Positions 28,887 through 38,433 of a DNA stretch of 50,999 nt are shown here, piece by piece; position 1 is the first letter of the stretch; each line of letters starts with the position of its first letter. Origin of the DNA: an uncultured Ruminococcus sp. (lineage in GTDB: Bacteria; Bacillota; Clostridia; Oscillospirales; Acutalibacteraceae). A program made the translations under genes and the position numbers. The notes beneath the pieces are model-generated. The model saw nothing but the letters and a program-made list of their open reading frames with translations, did no database searches and was not told where the DNA came from. Location of the stretch: assembly GCA_902794395.1 (NCBI GenBank), contig CADBHB010000022.1, positions 1-50,999 of the forward strand. Reading direction: 5' to 3'.

Positions 28887-30449
28887 TCACATCAGGGGCG
28901 CGATGAATTTCAGCAGACAGCCTGAGATTTTGTAATAGATCTTTTCCTCTTTGATGGTTTTAAGGGTGACCCTGCGGCATTTTGACAGCGCGTCCTGAAA
29001 ATCAGCTTCTATTTCGGGAATACAAGCCGTTTGATACAAATAGGTCGCACATTCAAAGTGGTGATACAGGCTGCGGTAGTCCAGATTGATAGAACCGACC
29101 GTAGCCTTGCAGTCGTCGCTTACAAAGACCTTTGCGTGAACAAACCCGGGGGTGTATTCATATATCTCAACGCCGGACGAGATCAAGCGCTTGTAGTGCG
29201 ATTTGGCAAGAGCGTAAGCCGCTTTTTTGTCGGGGATGCCCGGGAGTATGAGCTTGACATCAACTCCGCGACCGGCGGCGTATCTCAACGCGCTTTCAAG
29301 CTCCCCGTCGAGGATGAGATAAGGCGTCATTATATGTACATAGTCGTTCGCCCTACCGAGTATATCCATATAGACCGTCTCTCCCACTTTGTTGCCGTCC
29401 ATGGGAGAATCGCCGTATGGGCACACAAAACCGTCCGTATTCGCGGGCAAGTCTTGAGTATCCGTAAGCCACCGGTCAAACTCGGGTTCTTTTTCGTCGA
29501 TGTTCCACATCTGTAAAAACATCAGAGTAAAGCTTTTTACTGCGTCGCCGCGAAGCATGACCGCGGCATCCTTCCAGTGTCCGAAGCGCTCCACGCGGTT
29601 GATGTACTCATCCGCAAGATTCACGCCGCCGTTAAAGGCGATCTTTCCGTCGATAACAAGTATCTTCCTGTGATCTCTGTAGTTATAGTAGGAGGACAAG
29701 ACCGGCACGATGGGTGAAAACGCCTTTGCCTTTATCCCCTTTTCCCTAAGCAGCTTATAATACCCGGGCGGGATGGTCGACATCTCGCACATTCCGTCGT
29801 ACATCATGCGCACTTCTACGCCCTGCGCCGCTTTTTCAACGAGAAGCTCGAGTATCTTGCCCCACATATAGCCCTCTTCAACGATGAAGTATTCCATGAA
29901 GATATACTTTTCGGCAGAAGCAAGCGCCTCGAGCATCGCCTCAAAACACTTTTCACCTACGGGGAAATAGCTGACCTGAGTGTTATGGAATATCGGGAAA
30001 CAGCCGCATTGATTCAAATATCTCACCATGGCGCCAGTGCCTGAGCTGTCCTTTTCAAGGGCGTCCGCGGCATCCTGCGGCTGCGCGACAGCCTTGCGGG
30101 TCTGACGCACCAGCGTGTTTTCTCTGTTGACCAGTTTGCGGTATCCCAGATTCGATTGTGTGAACAGCAGAAATATCGCGCCCGGCACATGAAAAACAGC
30201 AATAACGAGCATCCAGGTAAGCTTTGCGCTGTAATCCATGCGATTGTTGAACAGATAGAAAATCATGGTCAATGTGAATACTACCGAAAACGCGGCAAAA
30301 AACGGCAACAGATGTATCAGCCATCTGAAGATAAACACATATAAAGCCGCCTGAAGAAGTATAAGTAACACTATGACAGAAAAACGGCTGAAAACCAAAC
30401 CGATAATACCTTTTTTCTTAGGCGGAGCCAGCCTGTAGATTTTTTCCAT
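28887..30449 (-). CDS. cls: Cardiolipin synthase
   Basis: 520 residues. Two N-terminal membrane helices (FSVIVLLILLQAALYVFIF and FFAAFSVVFTLTMIFYLF) plus a third, then two phospholipase D HKD motifs: DHRKILVIDGKIAFNGG near residue 262 and HAKVFVSDDCKATVGSINLDYRSL near residue 440. It joins two phosphatidylglycerol molecules to make cardiolipin and glycerol at the membrane. Length and architecture are normal. It is transcribed alone; the 30450-30726 gap behind its start holds a GCAATACCGC/GCGGTGTTGC imperfect inverted repeat and no gene. Confidence 0.93.
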   Translation of the reverse strand: MEKIYRLAPPKKKGIIGLVFSRFSVIVLLILLQAALYVFIFRWLIHLLPFFAAFSVVFTLTMIFYLFNNRMDYSAKLTWMLVIAVFHVPGAIFLLFTQSNLGYRKLVNRENTLVRQTRKAVAQPQDAADALEKDSSGTGAMVRYLNQCGCFPIFHNTQVSYFPVGEKCFEAMLEALASAEKYIFMEYFIVEEGYMWGKILELLVEKAAQGVEVRMMYDGMCEMSTIPPGYYKLLREKGIKAKAFSPIVPVLSSYYNYRDHRKILVIDGKIAFNGGVNLADEYINRVERFGHWKDAAVMLRGDAVKSFTLMFLQMWNIDEKEPEFDRWLTDTQDLPANTDGFVCPYGDSPMDGNKVGETVYMDILGRANDYVHIMTPYLILDGELESALRYAAGRGVDVKLILPGIPDKKAAYALAKSHYKRLISSGVEIYEYTPGFVHAKVFVSDDCKATVGSINLDYRSLYHHFECATYLYQTACIPEIEADFQDALSKCRRVTLKTIKEEKIYYKISGCLLKFIAPLM

Positions 30450-30726
30450 ACGGTCCTCTCATTAATAATAATCCCGATACGCCGCGCTTCTAAAATTCAG
30501 CTGATAAGCCGAAACGCGCCGAGGAAACCCCCGGAAAGCATTACAGATAAATTTTTCCCCTTGTTTATAAAGCAATACCGCCTGATACCGATAAAGGATC
30601 GTGCGGTGTTGCGGTCATCGTATTTATTTATAGTATCATAACCGAGCTGAAATGTCATCAAACAATATGACAAAAAATGATCGATAAAACGGCAAAAGCC
30701 TGTTTAAGCTTGGAGAAATAATACTT

Positions 30727-31881
30727 TTAATGCTTTTTTTCCATTCTCTGATAATACTGCTTTTTGTCGGCATACATTCCTTCGTCGGCAAAAATTATCA
30801 GCTTTTCGGCAGAAACATCCCTATGATCCGACGCCAGAGCGTAGCCTGCGGAAAGGCTGAGCTTATGGATCAGCTCGCCGTCCCAAGCCGCCGCTTCCTC
30901 CTTGAGCTGACGCATGAGGGCTTCGGCGAGAGTGCGGTCGGCGCGTGCCAGCACGATAAATTCATCGCCGCCCGTCCGATAGCATTGTCCGCAGTTGCCG
31001 AATACTTTTTGAATGCATTTCGCCGCGCCGCAGATAAGCTCATCACCAGCGGCGTGTCCAAAGGTATCGTTGACGGTCTTTAAGCCGTTTATGTCAATAG
31101 AGAATACCGCGAAATGATCCGGCACAGCACCGTTTATATCGTAAGACTCCAGCGCCTTTGAATAAGCGTAGCGATTGAACAGATCGGTCATAGTATCTCT
31201 GCGCAGCAGCATGCGCTGTTTATTTATGTGGTCCTCTGCGTCGATCTGCGCGTATTCCAGGTAGTAGATATACAGCATCGTCGCGCCGAGAGCCAGCAAA
31301 ATGTAGGCGGTGCGATATTCTCCGCCGAGCACCTCCTGCAGCAGGATGCCGATAAGCACCAGCGCCATAACGGAGTATAGGGAGTAGCGGTTCTGCTTGG
31401 GAAAGCCCTTGCCGTAGACCAGAAACTCGATTATAACGATAGAGATTACCATAAGGTAAACAGTGATATAGACGAAATAAAGCGGTCCGTGCGAATAGCG
31501 GTTGTCGGCGTCTATCGTAGTCATCCAGCCGAAGAAGGCGGCGATGATCTGAAATACCGTGTTGCCGATAAGTATGGCGTTCATAACGGTGAAGCCGCGG
31601 TTCTTCAGCCCAAGCTGTTTTACCAGCGCGCCGCCCGCCATAGGAGTCAGGATATAGTCGGTGCATTTGACAGCCAAAAGCAGCCACTGCGGGGTAGCGC
31701 TGTTCCCGTTCAATTGCAGCCCGACCCATTCCGCCGCTGCCGCAAGCCCTATAAACAGATAGGTCAGATAAAAGACGTTCTTTTTCTTCTTAGATACACC
31801 TGTGTTGTCATGCACCAGCACACAGAGAACTATTAGTGCCGCCACAGTGATGAAGGTGATTACCGAATAATAGCTAAGCAT
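30727..31881 (-). CDS. Membrane-bound diguanylate cyclase (GGDEF)
   Basis: Start ATG 31881 (MLSYYSVITFITVAALIVL) after GGAGG. About seven membrane helices span 1-205, a short linker follows, then the GGDEF domain: RDTMTDLFNRYAYSKAL, FSIDINGLKTVNDTFGHAAGDELI, RTGGDEFIVLARAD and LSLSAGYALAS. The catalytic GGDEF is intact, so it should make cyclic-di-GMP. No RxxD inhibitory site lies five residues before it, so product feedback may be absent. The sensor part has no named fold that I can see. Confidence 0.9.
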   Translation of the reverse strand: MLSYYSVITFITVAALIVLCVLVHDNTGVSKKKKNVFYLTYLFIGLAAAAEWVGLQLNGNSATPQWLLLAVKCTDYILTPMAGGALVKQLGLKNRGFTVMNAILIGNTVFQIIAAFFGWMTTIDADNRYSHGPLYFVYITVYLMVISIVIIEFLVYGKGFPKQNRYSLYSVMALVLIGILLQEVLGGEYRTAYILLALGATMLYIYYLEYAQIDAEDHINKQRMLLRRDTMTDLFNRYAYSKALESYDINGAVPDHFAVFSIDINGLKTVNDTFGHAAGDELICGAAKCIQKVFGNCGQCYRTGGDEFIVLARADRTLAEALMRQLKEEAAAWDGELIHKLSLSAGYALASDHRDVSAEKLIIFADEGMYADKKQYYQRMEKKH

Positions 31882-32144
31882 GAACAAGCATCCTCCGTTC
31901 GTGTGTTTTGGGGGATAGTAAGCCTTACCGCGACAACGCCGAGCAAATCGGGCGCGGTAACGGTGTTGCTTTTATTATATAACAAAACCCTTAAGTATTC
32001 TATGTCCAATTCGGTGAATATCCCAAAGTTGAATAAATGCCCTTTCATTGTTTTGTTTCAACATCAGGAAATACCGCGGCAAAAGCCGGAGAGCAGCCTT
32101 ACTCTCCGATCGTCTTGCGCTTTTTGATTTGCGGATGTATTTCT

Positions 32145-33011
32145 TCAGCGGGAGAACATTCTCATAAAGCGATTCCCTATTCCCTTAAAGAAAGACGGAA
32201 CATTCTCGATCTTTTCGCCGAAGCTTCTTGCGGCGTTCTGAATATTCTTGATTATGCCCGCAAAGAAATCCATAACACTCTCGATCATTTCGCCGGAGTT
32301 CCTGATTATGCGCTGTATATTCTCGCCGACGCCCAAGGCGATAGTCACCACGATATAAGCCAGCACGAGTATGAGCAAAACGAGGATAAGAGCAAAGACG
32401 ATAAATGCAAACAGCGCCGTTGCAAGCATAAGGAGGACGGTTTGCTTTTCACGCTCCACAGCGTCGAAAATGCCCCTCATAAGCATTACGATGAAGAGCA
32501 GGAAAACGAAAAGCATCAGCAGATAAAACGTCCACCACACAAAGCGGCTGAGTATGCCGCCTAATAAGAAGAAAACACTCAGCAAAATTGAATTCATACC
32601 GAACTCGATAATACTTTCGCCTAAAACGGTTTTCGCCTTTGAACCGCGCGCAAACAGCTTTACACAGACAAAGCGCGTAAGCACATACTCAAAAAACATG
32701 ACAAATGTAAAAACAAGTCCGAAAATAAACGAAATACCCGCCGAGAAGGTCTGAACGGAATCGAGAAGACCCATATCTCTCAAGACAGAACCTGTTGACG
32801 TCAGGCTGTAGTCAACACCTAATAGTTGACCGCCGATCAAAAACGAGCAGCATAAAAACATAAAGACGATGAATACACAGGAAGCGAAATACTGCCTTTT
32901 GCTTTTTGCCTCGTCAATAGCCAAAACGCTGTTTTTAAAGTAGGCAGCAAGGCTTTGCGGCACGCTTTTAAAGCGAAGCTTCCACGCCTCAAGTATTTTT
33001 TTCTTTTTCAT
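32145..33011 (-). CDS. Polytopic membrane protein, unknown function
   Basis: 288 residues. After an amphipathic N terminus (KILEAWKLRFKSVPQSLAAYF) there are about six membrane helices, e.g. YFASCVFIVFMFLCCSFLIGG and WWTFYLLMLFVFLLFIVML. The C-terminal ~65 residues are an amphipathic helical tail with repeating I..I..S..MIESVMDFFAGIIKNIQNAA units. A weak YIP1-like look is possible; I do not assign a family. Single gene. Confidence 0.7.
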   Translation of the reverse strand: MKKKKILEAWKLRFKSVPQSLAAYFKNSVLAIDEAKSKRQYFASCVFIVFMFLCCSFLIGGQLLGVDYSLTSTGSVLRDMGLLDSVQTFSAGISFIFGLVFTFVMFFEYVLTRFVCVKLFARGSKAKTVLGESIIEFGMNSILLSVFFLLGGILSRFVWWTFYLLMLFVFLLFIVMLMRGIFDAVEREKQTVLLMLATALFAFIVFALILVLLILVLAYIVVTIALGVGENIQRIIRNSGEMIESVMDFFAGIIKNIQNAARSFGEKIENVPSFFKGIGNRFMRMFSR

Positions 33012-33185
33012 ATATCATCACCTTATCCGAACGAAGCCGAAAGCCATCCTTCCGTGCTTTCGGCTCATGGCTTTTTGATTCTGTATTATTGTAGCACAAA
33101 ACAAAGAAAAAGTCATTTTTCTATTTTTCAAAACACTCAAAAATGGCTTGAATACTGTGTTTATACTTTTTTCCGTAAAAATCCC

Positions 33186-33226
33186 AAGCGGAAGAAGAAC
33201 AAGGTCGTTCTTCCTCCGCTTTTTTC
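33186..33226. terminator. Bidirectional hairpin terminator
   Basis: AAGCGGAAGAAGAAC (33186-33200) and GTTCTTCCTCCGCTT (33207-33221) form a 15-bp stem with one G-U type pair and a 6-base loop; T-runs follow on both strands. It ends the CHAP-dockerin transcript. Confidence 0.75.
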
Positions 33227-33238
33227 TTGGTTACGATC

Positions 33239-34669
33239 CTATCCCTTCATCAGCGGCAGCTCGTACTCCTCCGACTCAAATGCCCCGAAGTCCTTGCCTG
33301 TCGCGCCTACCCCGCAGGGGTCGGCAAAATCTGCCAGCTTGCGCTGGATAGCGGTCGCGTCGCTTATGCTCAAGCCGTTGCCGTCCACATCGCAGCGCCG
33401 CGCTATCTTGCCGTCCTCGTCCTGCTCCATATCCGACATCAAGCGCTGCAAAATTGTAACGTCATTGATGTTTATAGCTCCGTTGCCATCCGCGTCTCCC
33501 CTTATGTAGCTTTCATACACGCGCAGAGTCACCGGCAGCACGCCGTCGTCAAAGGTGAGCATAAGTTTATGGCTGCCCATGCTAAGCGAGCTAAGCTCCG
33601 ATCTTCCTATGGAAAGCAAGCCCTCTCGCAGCAGCATATTGCTCTCGACATTGGAACCGAGATAAGAGCCGTCCACCGAAACGGAACCTATTACAGACTC
33701 TGAGTCGGTGGCTATCTTCACGCCGGAAGTGCCCTTGCGGTCCCATTCTATCACAGGCGTGTCTGTGGTAAGCTCCTTTTGGCTCAGCGGCAGCACCCTG
33801 TCGTACTCCACATACGCCATTATGCGGTCGCTGTTTTTGGCGTAGGCATTCCCGCGGAAGCTCTCCTCATTGTCAAGGTCTATCTGGCGTGTGATGACCT
33901 GACCGTCCGAATTGCCGTTTGTATAGGTGATGACATGTGTGTCACTGTCGTAGCCGACGACTATTGAAACATGGTCAAACCACTGTCCCGAGGCGTCCCA
34001 AGAGAAAAACAGCAGTCCGCCCGGGCTGTACGGGATGTCGTAGGGGTCGGCGTCGATGTGATAGTAGGTGTTCCAGTTGTAGCTGTCCAGCTTGTGGTGC
34101 GCCTTTTGGGTGTAGTAAACTCCCTTTTGGTCAAAGTTGTACGCCATTATCCACGAATCGGCGTCAAACTCTATTCGCGGCTCGGCATAATAGGAATAGT
34201 AATAGCGCTTCAACCGCTCGTCGTCGTTGTAGCCCGCCTGATACAGACACCAGCTTACAAAGATAGCGCACCAGTCGCAGTCGAGATACTGCGAACTTTC
34301 GTTTCTGTCCATGATATAGCGCTGCGCCCAGCGGGTATACTCGGTATTGCCCGTCTGAGCCGCGTTCATACGCAGCTCGGCGCCAGTCCACAGCAAGCCG
34401 TCCTGACGTGCGCGATCTATGTCGACGCCCTGAGTAGCGTAGTTTTTGTATCCTTCCTGTGACAGAGCCACCGCCAGGGTCCTCTCCATGGCGGACTTTC
34501 CCTCGGAGTTTTCCAGAGCTGCGGTGAGCTTGGTGTAATAGGGCGAGGACATGTACTCAGCCGAGTATTTGAAGTTGTCCTGAGCCGAAGCCGAGGGAAA
34601 AGCAAAAAGCAGTGATGCGCATACCACGGCGGCGGACAGCCATCCGCATAATAGTTTTTTGATTTTCAT
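33239..34669 (-). CDS. Secreted CHAP-type peptidase with C-terminal type I dockerin
   Basis: 476 residues. Signal peptide 1-29 (cleavage near SASAQ). Catalytic region ~95-290: Cys in DCDWCAIFVSWCLYQAG (C134 probable nucleophile), His233 in WFDHVSIVVGYD and a polar residue in ITYTNGNSDG, as in CHAP/NlpC amidases. Residues ~300-385 form a beta linker. The dockerin (~390-450) has two calcium loops: RGDADGNGAININDVTILQRL and CDVDGNGLSISDATAIQRKL. The dockerin should plug it into a cohesin scaffold, so it may be a cell-wall or peptide-cutting enzyme carried on a cellulosome-like complex. Confidence 0.88.
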   Translation of the reverse strand: MKIKKLLCGWLSAAVVCASLLFAFPSASAQDNFKYSAEYMSSPYYTKLTAALENSEGKSAMERTLAVALSQEGYKNYATQGVDIDRARQDGLLWTGAELRMNAAQTGNTEYTRWAQRYIMDRNESSQYLDCDWCAIFVSWCLYQAGYNDDERLKRYYYSYYAEPRIEFDADSWIMAYNFDQKGVYYTQKAHHKLDSYNWNTYYHIDADPYDIPYSPGGLLFFSWDASGQWFDHVSIVVGYDSDTHVITYTNGNSDGQVITRQIDLDNEESFRGNAYAKNSDRIMAYVEYDRVLPLSQKELTTDTPVIEWDRKGTSGVKIATDSESVIGSVSVDGSYLGSNVESNMLLREGLLSIGRSELSSLSMGSHKLMLTFDDGVLPVTLRVYESYIRGDADGNGAININDVTILQRLMSDMEQDEDGKIARRCDVDGNGLSISDATAIQRKLADFADPCGVGATGKDFGAFESEEYELPLMKG

Positions 34670-34746
34670 AATACCACCTCTATATAATTTTTTTCGATCA
34701 GCGGGAGCTGACGAGCCGCTAAAGCACCCGCAACCGCGCGGAGCCG

Positions 34747-35430
34747 TTATCTGAGAAAGCGCTTTAGCTTGCCCAAGTCCTCATTGGGAAACAGCGCTGC
34801 AAAATGCTCCAGCAGCCGCCCATAGGACTCTTCGGGCGTTTTATCGTAGACCCGTTCGGCAAAGCGCTCGCCCATCCATAGCTCGGGCGTGGAATACTCC
34901 GCGACGCCCCAGCCGTAGGGCTCACCGCGCTTGTTTTTCATGTAGACAAAGTCGCTGATAACTACATAGCACTGTGACTGCAAACGGGTGATAATGGTAT
35001 CAAAGCCCTTGTTGCCGCCCTTTTTGTAGTTGCCGAGCTGCTTGAGCCGCTTGGAGGTCACAGGAGAACTGCGCTCGATAAGCTCATAGAGGAGCTTGTC
35101 GCGGCGGGAGGCAAGGCCGTCGTCGTAGCGCGCGTCAAAGTCGTAACCGTCGCGGCGGTAATTGGCTAGCTCGAAAAACCACTCCGGGCTGACATAGCAC
35201 GCCTTTTTCTCAAAGAATTTACCGTAGGCGCAGCCTGTTTCGCGGATCACGGGACCCTTCCATTCCCACGCGCTCCAAACGCCGGTATCGCTGTGCCACC
35301 AACATTCGGGGGTGATGTGCTCCTCTATCGAGAAGCCCTCTATGGAATTGGCAAAGAACGGCAAAAAACCGTATCTGTTTACAGCGTCGATAAGATCTTC
35401 CTTGCTGTTGATGATAAAGTCCTCAAACAT
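34747..35430 (-). CDS. AlkZ-related protein
   Basis: I start at ATG 35430 (MFEDFIINSKEDLIDAVNRYGFLPFFANSIEGFSIEEHI) after CAGGTG; the frame is open to a GTG at 35463. Blocks CWWHSDTGVWSAWEWKGPVI, CAYGKFFEKKACYVSPEWFFELANYRRDGYDFDARYDDGLAS and YGWGVAEYSTPELWMGERF are those of Firmicutes proteins annotated AlkZ-related, distantly similar to the winged-helix DNA glycosylase AlkZ/YcaQ. Catalysis is not shown by sequence. It may be cotranscribed with the lipoprotein gene 35465-36754. Confidence 0.75.
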   Translation of the reverse strand: MFEDFIINSKEDLIDAVNRYGFLPFFANSIEGFSIEEHITPECWWHSDTGVWSAWEWKGPVIRETGCAYGKFFEKKACYVSPEWFFELANYRRDGYDFDARYDDGLASRRDKLLYELIERSSPVTSKRLKQLGNYKKGGNKGFDTIITRLQSQCYVVISDFVYMKNKRGEPYGWGVAEYSTPELWMGERFAERVYDKTPEESYGRLLEHFAALFPNEDLGKLKRFLR

Positions 35431-35464
35431 ATTTTTCACCTGAGCGGAGAACGCCTCTAACACC

Positions 35465-36754
35465 CTAGATCTTTGTAAGATCCTCGTTACAGTTGAGCCC
35501 TATGCGGCCCGTGCCGTGCTCGTCCTCAACGCAGTCCACGTGAACGGTGTCGCCGTTGAGCGTGATGGTGCCGTGACCCTTGCCGTTGAAGCCGTCCGTA
35601 TAATTGAAATCGATCTTTCCGTCGACTATCTCGGCAGTTAAATGAGTATCCGCGACATAAAGGACATTACCCTTAGTCAACTCGAAGTCGGCGGTGCTGC
35701 CCTCGATAGAGCGGAAGATCAGCGTGGTCTTGATGTAGTGATCCTCGGGGATGGTGTATTCGTCGTTTTGCTCGGGGATCTCCGTATACTCCCACTGACC
35801 CACGTAAGAGGAATAATCCGTTTCATCGTTCGGCTCTGTAGGCGATTCTGACTTCACGGCTTCGATGGTCCTGTTGTTCGCGCAATATACTACCTCGTCA
35901 AAGACAAATACAGGGTAGGTGTTTTCGGCGCCGTTATAAGAAAACTCTGTATTCTCGCTGCCGTTTTTGTAAAAATATCCGTCCATATCCTTTCCCACAG
36001 CTCCGTCATGGAAGCAATAGCCGAACAAGTTACTGTAGGGCGCGTCGGTATAATCGGAAACGCTGTTTGCTGCCACATCGTATATCTTCTGCTTTCCTTC
36101 TTCGGTATCCTGCAGCAAGCCGCTTTCGGTATAGTATATCTTATTCTCAAACAGCTTGGGATAGGTGACGTCGCGCGCGATGCTCTCCTCTTCCCCACTG
36201 CTTAAATCAGCGGCAAACAGCTCGCGGTGAAAGCTTTCGTTCGTCGCGTAATCGACATAGTAAAGCTTGTTTTCAAAAATAAGGAAGGGCTGCGCGGACT
36301 GAGTGCACTCAACCAGAACGGTGTCGTTACTGCCGTCGGTGCCGACAGAATGTATCTCGGCGTTGTGAGAATAAAAATCGGCGACATCGGCTTCATACTT
36401 CACATTCACATACAGAATGGTATTGCCGTCAGTCGCGATGCCCGACGACGAGTTTTCGTTGATATAGTGTCTCTCGCCGCTGCCCTTTGAAATCGTCCAA
36501 ACGCCGGTGCTATCGGCGGCATAAAAGGTGTCGCCTACAGACACCGCGCCGACCGGAAGGGTAGTTTCGGAAGACGTGTAAAAAGCCCCCGCATCGTTGC
36601 CCTGTTCTGAAGTTTCGGAACCGTCAACTGCCGCGGTCGTTCCTTCGTCATTTTTTGATGCTTGTGAGGTGGTTGAGTTTTCGCCCGAAGCGCAGCTTGA
36701 CATCGTGACCGCCAAACCCGCTCCGACCAAAACAGACAGTATTCTTTTCAGCAT
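35465..36754 (-). CDS. Lipoprotein with beta-propeller-like (DUF5050-type) domain
   Basis: 429 residues. Lipoprotein signal MLKRILSVLVGAGLAVTMSSC (lipid Cys at 21), a Ser/Thr-rich linker to ~60, then repeated blades of the type 'V..GDTFYAADSTGVWTIS', 'LIFENKLYYVDY', 'KLFENKIYYTES', which resemble DUF5050 propellers. The last ~110 residues form a separate lipocalin-like beta domain (VGQWEYTEIPE...LIFRSIEGSTADFELTKG...GKGHGTITLNGDTVHVDC). Probably binds something at the cell surface; no substrate can be named. Confidence 0.8.
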   Translation of the reverse strand: MLKRILSVLVGAGLAVTMSSCASGENSTTSQASKNDEGTTAAVDGSETSEQGNDAGAFYTSSETTLPVGAVSVGDTFYAADSTGVWTISKGSGERHYINENSSSGIATDGNTILYVNVKYEADVADFYSHNAEIHSVGTDGSNDTVLVECTQSAQPFLIFENKLYYVDYATNESFHRELFAADLSSGEEESIARDVTYPKLFENKIYYTESGLLQDTEEGKQKIYDVAANSVSDYTDAPYSNLFGYCFHDGAVGKDMDGYFYKNGSENTEFSYNGAENTYPVFVFDEVVYCANNRTIEAVKSESPTEPNDETDYSSYVGQWEYTEIPEQNDEYTIPEDHYIKTTLIFRSIEGSTADFELTKGNVLYVADTHLTAEIVDGKIDFNYTDGFNGKGHGTITLNGDTVHVDCVEDEHGTGRIGLNCNEDLTKI

Positions 36755-37078
36755 AATAAAGCGCCTCTTTTCTTTTTGCTGTTTTATACGTTACCGCTTT
36801 GCAGAGCTTTTCCGCATTTATGTCATGTGTATCGAAACCCAAAGTGATACGGCTGCGCCAAAAGCGCGATGCCGCCTTGGTTTTTCATTTTCAGTATATC
36901 AGAATTTGCACCAAAGCGCAAGAGTTTTTCAAAACTGCGCCGAGAAACCGCATGATATATCCGGCCACTCAGCCGCGGGCTTGATAACGGAAGGAAGGAT
37001 GAGCAGATACGGAAGCGGAAAGAACTTTCCCGAGGCAGCGTGTAATACCGATATTTCCTGCAAAAAAATATAAAATGG

Positions 37079-37108
37079 TTGCCAATTTTTCTTTTTCTGT
37101 GCTATAAT
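37079..37108 (+). promoter_or_regulatory. Promoter of the glycosyltransferase gene
   Basis: TTGCCA (37079-37084), 18 bp, TATAAT (37103-37108), 74 bases before the start codon. The rest of the 36755-37181 gap shows no gene. Confidence 0.65.
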
Positions 37109-37181
37109 ATAAAAAAAACACCGCAGATCGACAAACTACGATAATACGGTATCGCCAATTAGCACAACAAGGGGCGCGATT

Positions 37182-38321
37182 ATGAGGATAGGATTATTCA
37201 CAGACCAGTTTTCTGCCGGCATCAGCGGTCAGACTACTTCGGTCATGATGTTATACAACAGCTTCAAGCAGCACGGACACGACTGCTTTATATTTACCAG
37301 CCACTCCAAAAAGCTTTCCGACGATAACCCGGACATCATCAATCTTCCGGGCATACCGTATCCGATGAAGAATATGCGGGATTACCGCTTTTCCCCTTTT
37401 GTAAAGCGGCATGTAAAGGTGATAGAGTCGTACAAGCTCGACATCATGCACGTCCATACGGAATACTATCTCGCGGAAATAGCGCTGGCGGCGAAAAAAG
37501 AGCTGGGCATCCCCTTGGTGTACACGCTGCACACCATGTGGGAGTATTACCTGGACTATCTTTCAAAGCCGATAAACAAAATGGCGCACGAGCAGCTTTG
37601 GCGGGTCGTGCGGCGCGTTATTTTCCCTAAGATGGCTCACGGCGCGGACATGATAGTAGTGCCCAGCAAAAAGGTATACAACTGCCGGCAAAGGTATTTG
37701 ATGGGCGACAACATGGTAGTCATCCCGACAGGTATAGATCTGGATAGGTTTTCAAGCCCCGCCGAAAACAAGCGCACCGACGACAGGCTGGTGTTTCTGT
37801 ATGTGGGCAGACTGTCCCCCGAAAAAAATATAGAGGTTTCGCTGCGGGCGTTTGCCGGTATCAAAAACAGAGAAAACGCCAAATTCGTGATCGTAGGCGG
37901 CGGGCCCTCCGCGCAAGACCTGAAACAGCTTGCGGAGGAGCTGGGCATCGCCGAGCAAACGGAGTTCACGGGAGAGGTGCCGCGCGACGAGACCATCTCC
38001 TATTACCACAGCGCCGACGCCTTTGTTTCGGCGTCGCTGACCGAGTCGCAGGGACTCACCTTTCTGGAGGCTCTCGCCTCACATCTGCCGATATACGCCA
38101 TCCGCGACGAGGTGCTCGAGGAGCTGATTGAGGACGGCAAAAACGGCTACCTCTGCGATTCAGAGGAGGAGCTGACCCTGCGCATGGAGCAGCTTTGCGA
38201 AAGCGGAGAAGCCCCGTCGCAGTTCAAGCCGCTCGAAGGCTATTCCGTGCAGGACTACGCCCGCAACATATTGGCGCTGTATGAGAAAGTGATCTCCGAC
38301 AGCAAGAGCGCCGCCGAGTAA
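37182..38321 (+). CDS. Group 1 (GT4) glycosyltransferase, glycolipid-synthase-like
   Basis: 379 residues. N-terminal domain MRIGLFTDQFSAGISGQTTSVMMLYNSFKQHGHDCFIFT with HVHTEYYLAEIALAAKKELGIPLVYTLHTMWEYY; hinge VVIPTGIDLDRFSS; C-terminal GT-B domain with FLYVGRLSPEKNIEVSLRAF, FVIVGGGPSAQDLKQLAEELGI and the EX7E-type ASLTESQGLTFLEALASHLPIYA. This resembles the 1,2-diacylglycerol glucosyltransferases of Firmicutes that make membrane glycolipids. The acceptor is inferred. Monocistronic, with its own promoter and terminator. Confidence 0.85.
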   Translation: MRIGLFTDQFSAGISGQTTSVMMLYNSFKQHGHDCFIFTSHSKKLSDDNPDIINLPGIPYPMKNMRDYRFSPFVKRHVKVIESYKLDIMHVHTEYYLAEIALAAKKELGIPLVYTLHTMWEYYLDYLSKPINKMAHEQLWRVVRRVIFPKMAHGADMIVVPSKKVYNCRQRYLMGDNMVVIPTGIDLDRFSSPAENKRTDDRLVFLYVGRLSPEKNIEVSLRAFAGIKNRENAKFVIVGGGPSAQDLKQLAEELGIAEQTEFTGEVPRDETISYYHSADAFVSASLTESQGLTFLEALASHLPIYAIRDEVLEELIEDGKNGYLCDSEEELTLRMEQLCESGEAPSQFKPLEGYSVQDYARNILALYEKVISDSKSAAE

Positions 38322-38348
38322 AAGCCGCTTTTCAAAAGCAAAAACAAA

Positions 38349-38387
38349 CCGCCGTGTCTGCCCTTTGGCGCACGGCGGTAAATTTTT
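38349..38387. terminator. Convergent bidirectional terminator
   Basis: CCGCCGTG (38349-38356) and CACGGCGG (38371-38378) form the stem; taaattttt follows on plus and TTTGTTTTTGC on minus. It serves the glycosyltransferase and the facing membrane protein gene. Confidence 0.7.
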
Positions 38388-38433
38388 GAACTTTTTGGGG
38401 TCAACGCGGTACCGCGCGGTTTGCGGTGCGGGA

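Noticed and set aside
32085-32112. GGAGAG/CTCTCC hairpin as a terminator of the membrane protein gene
   Set aside because: No T-run follows on either strand.
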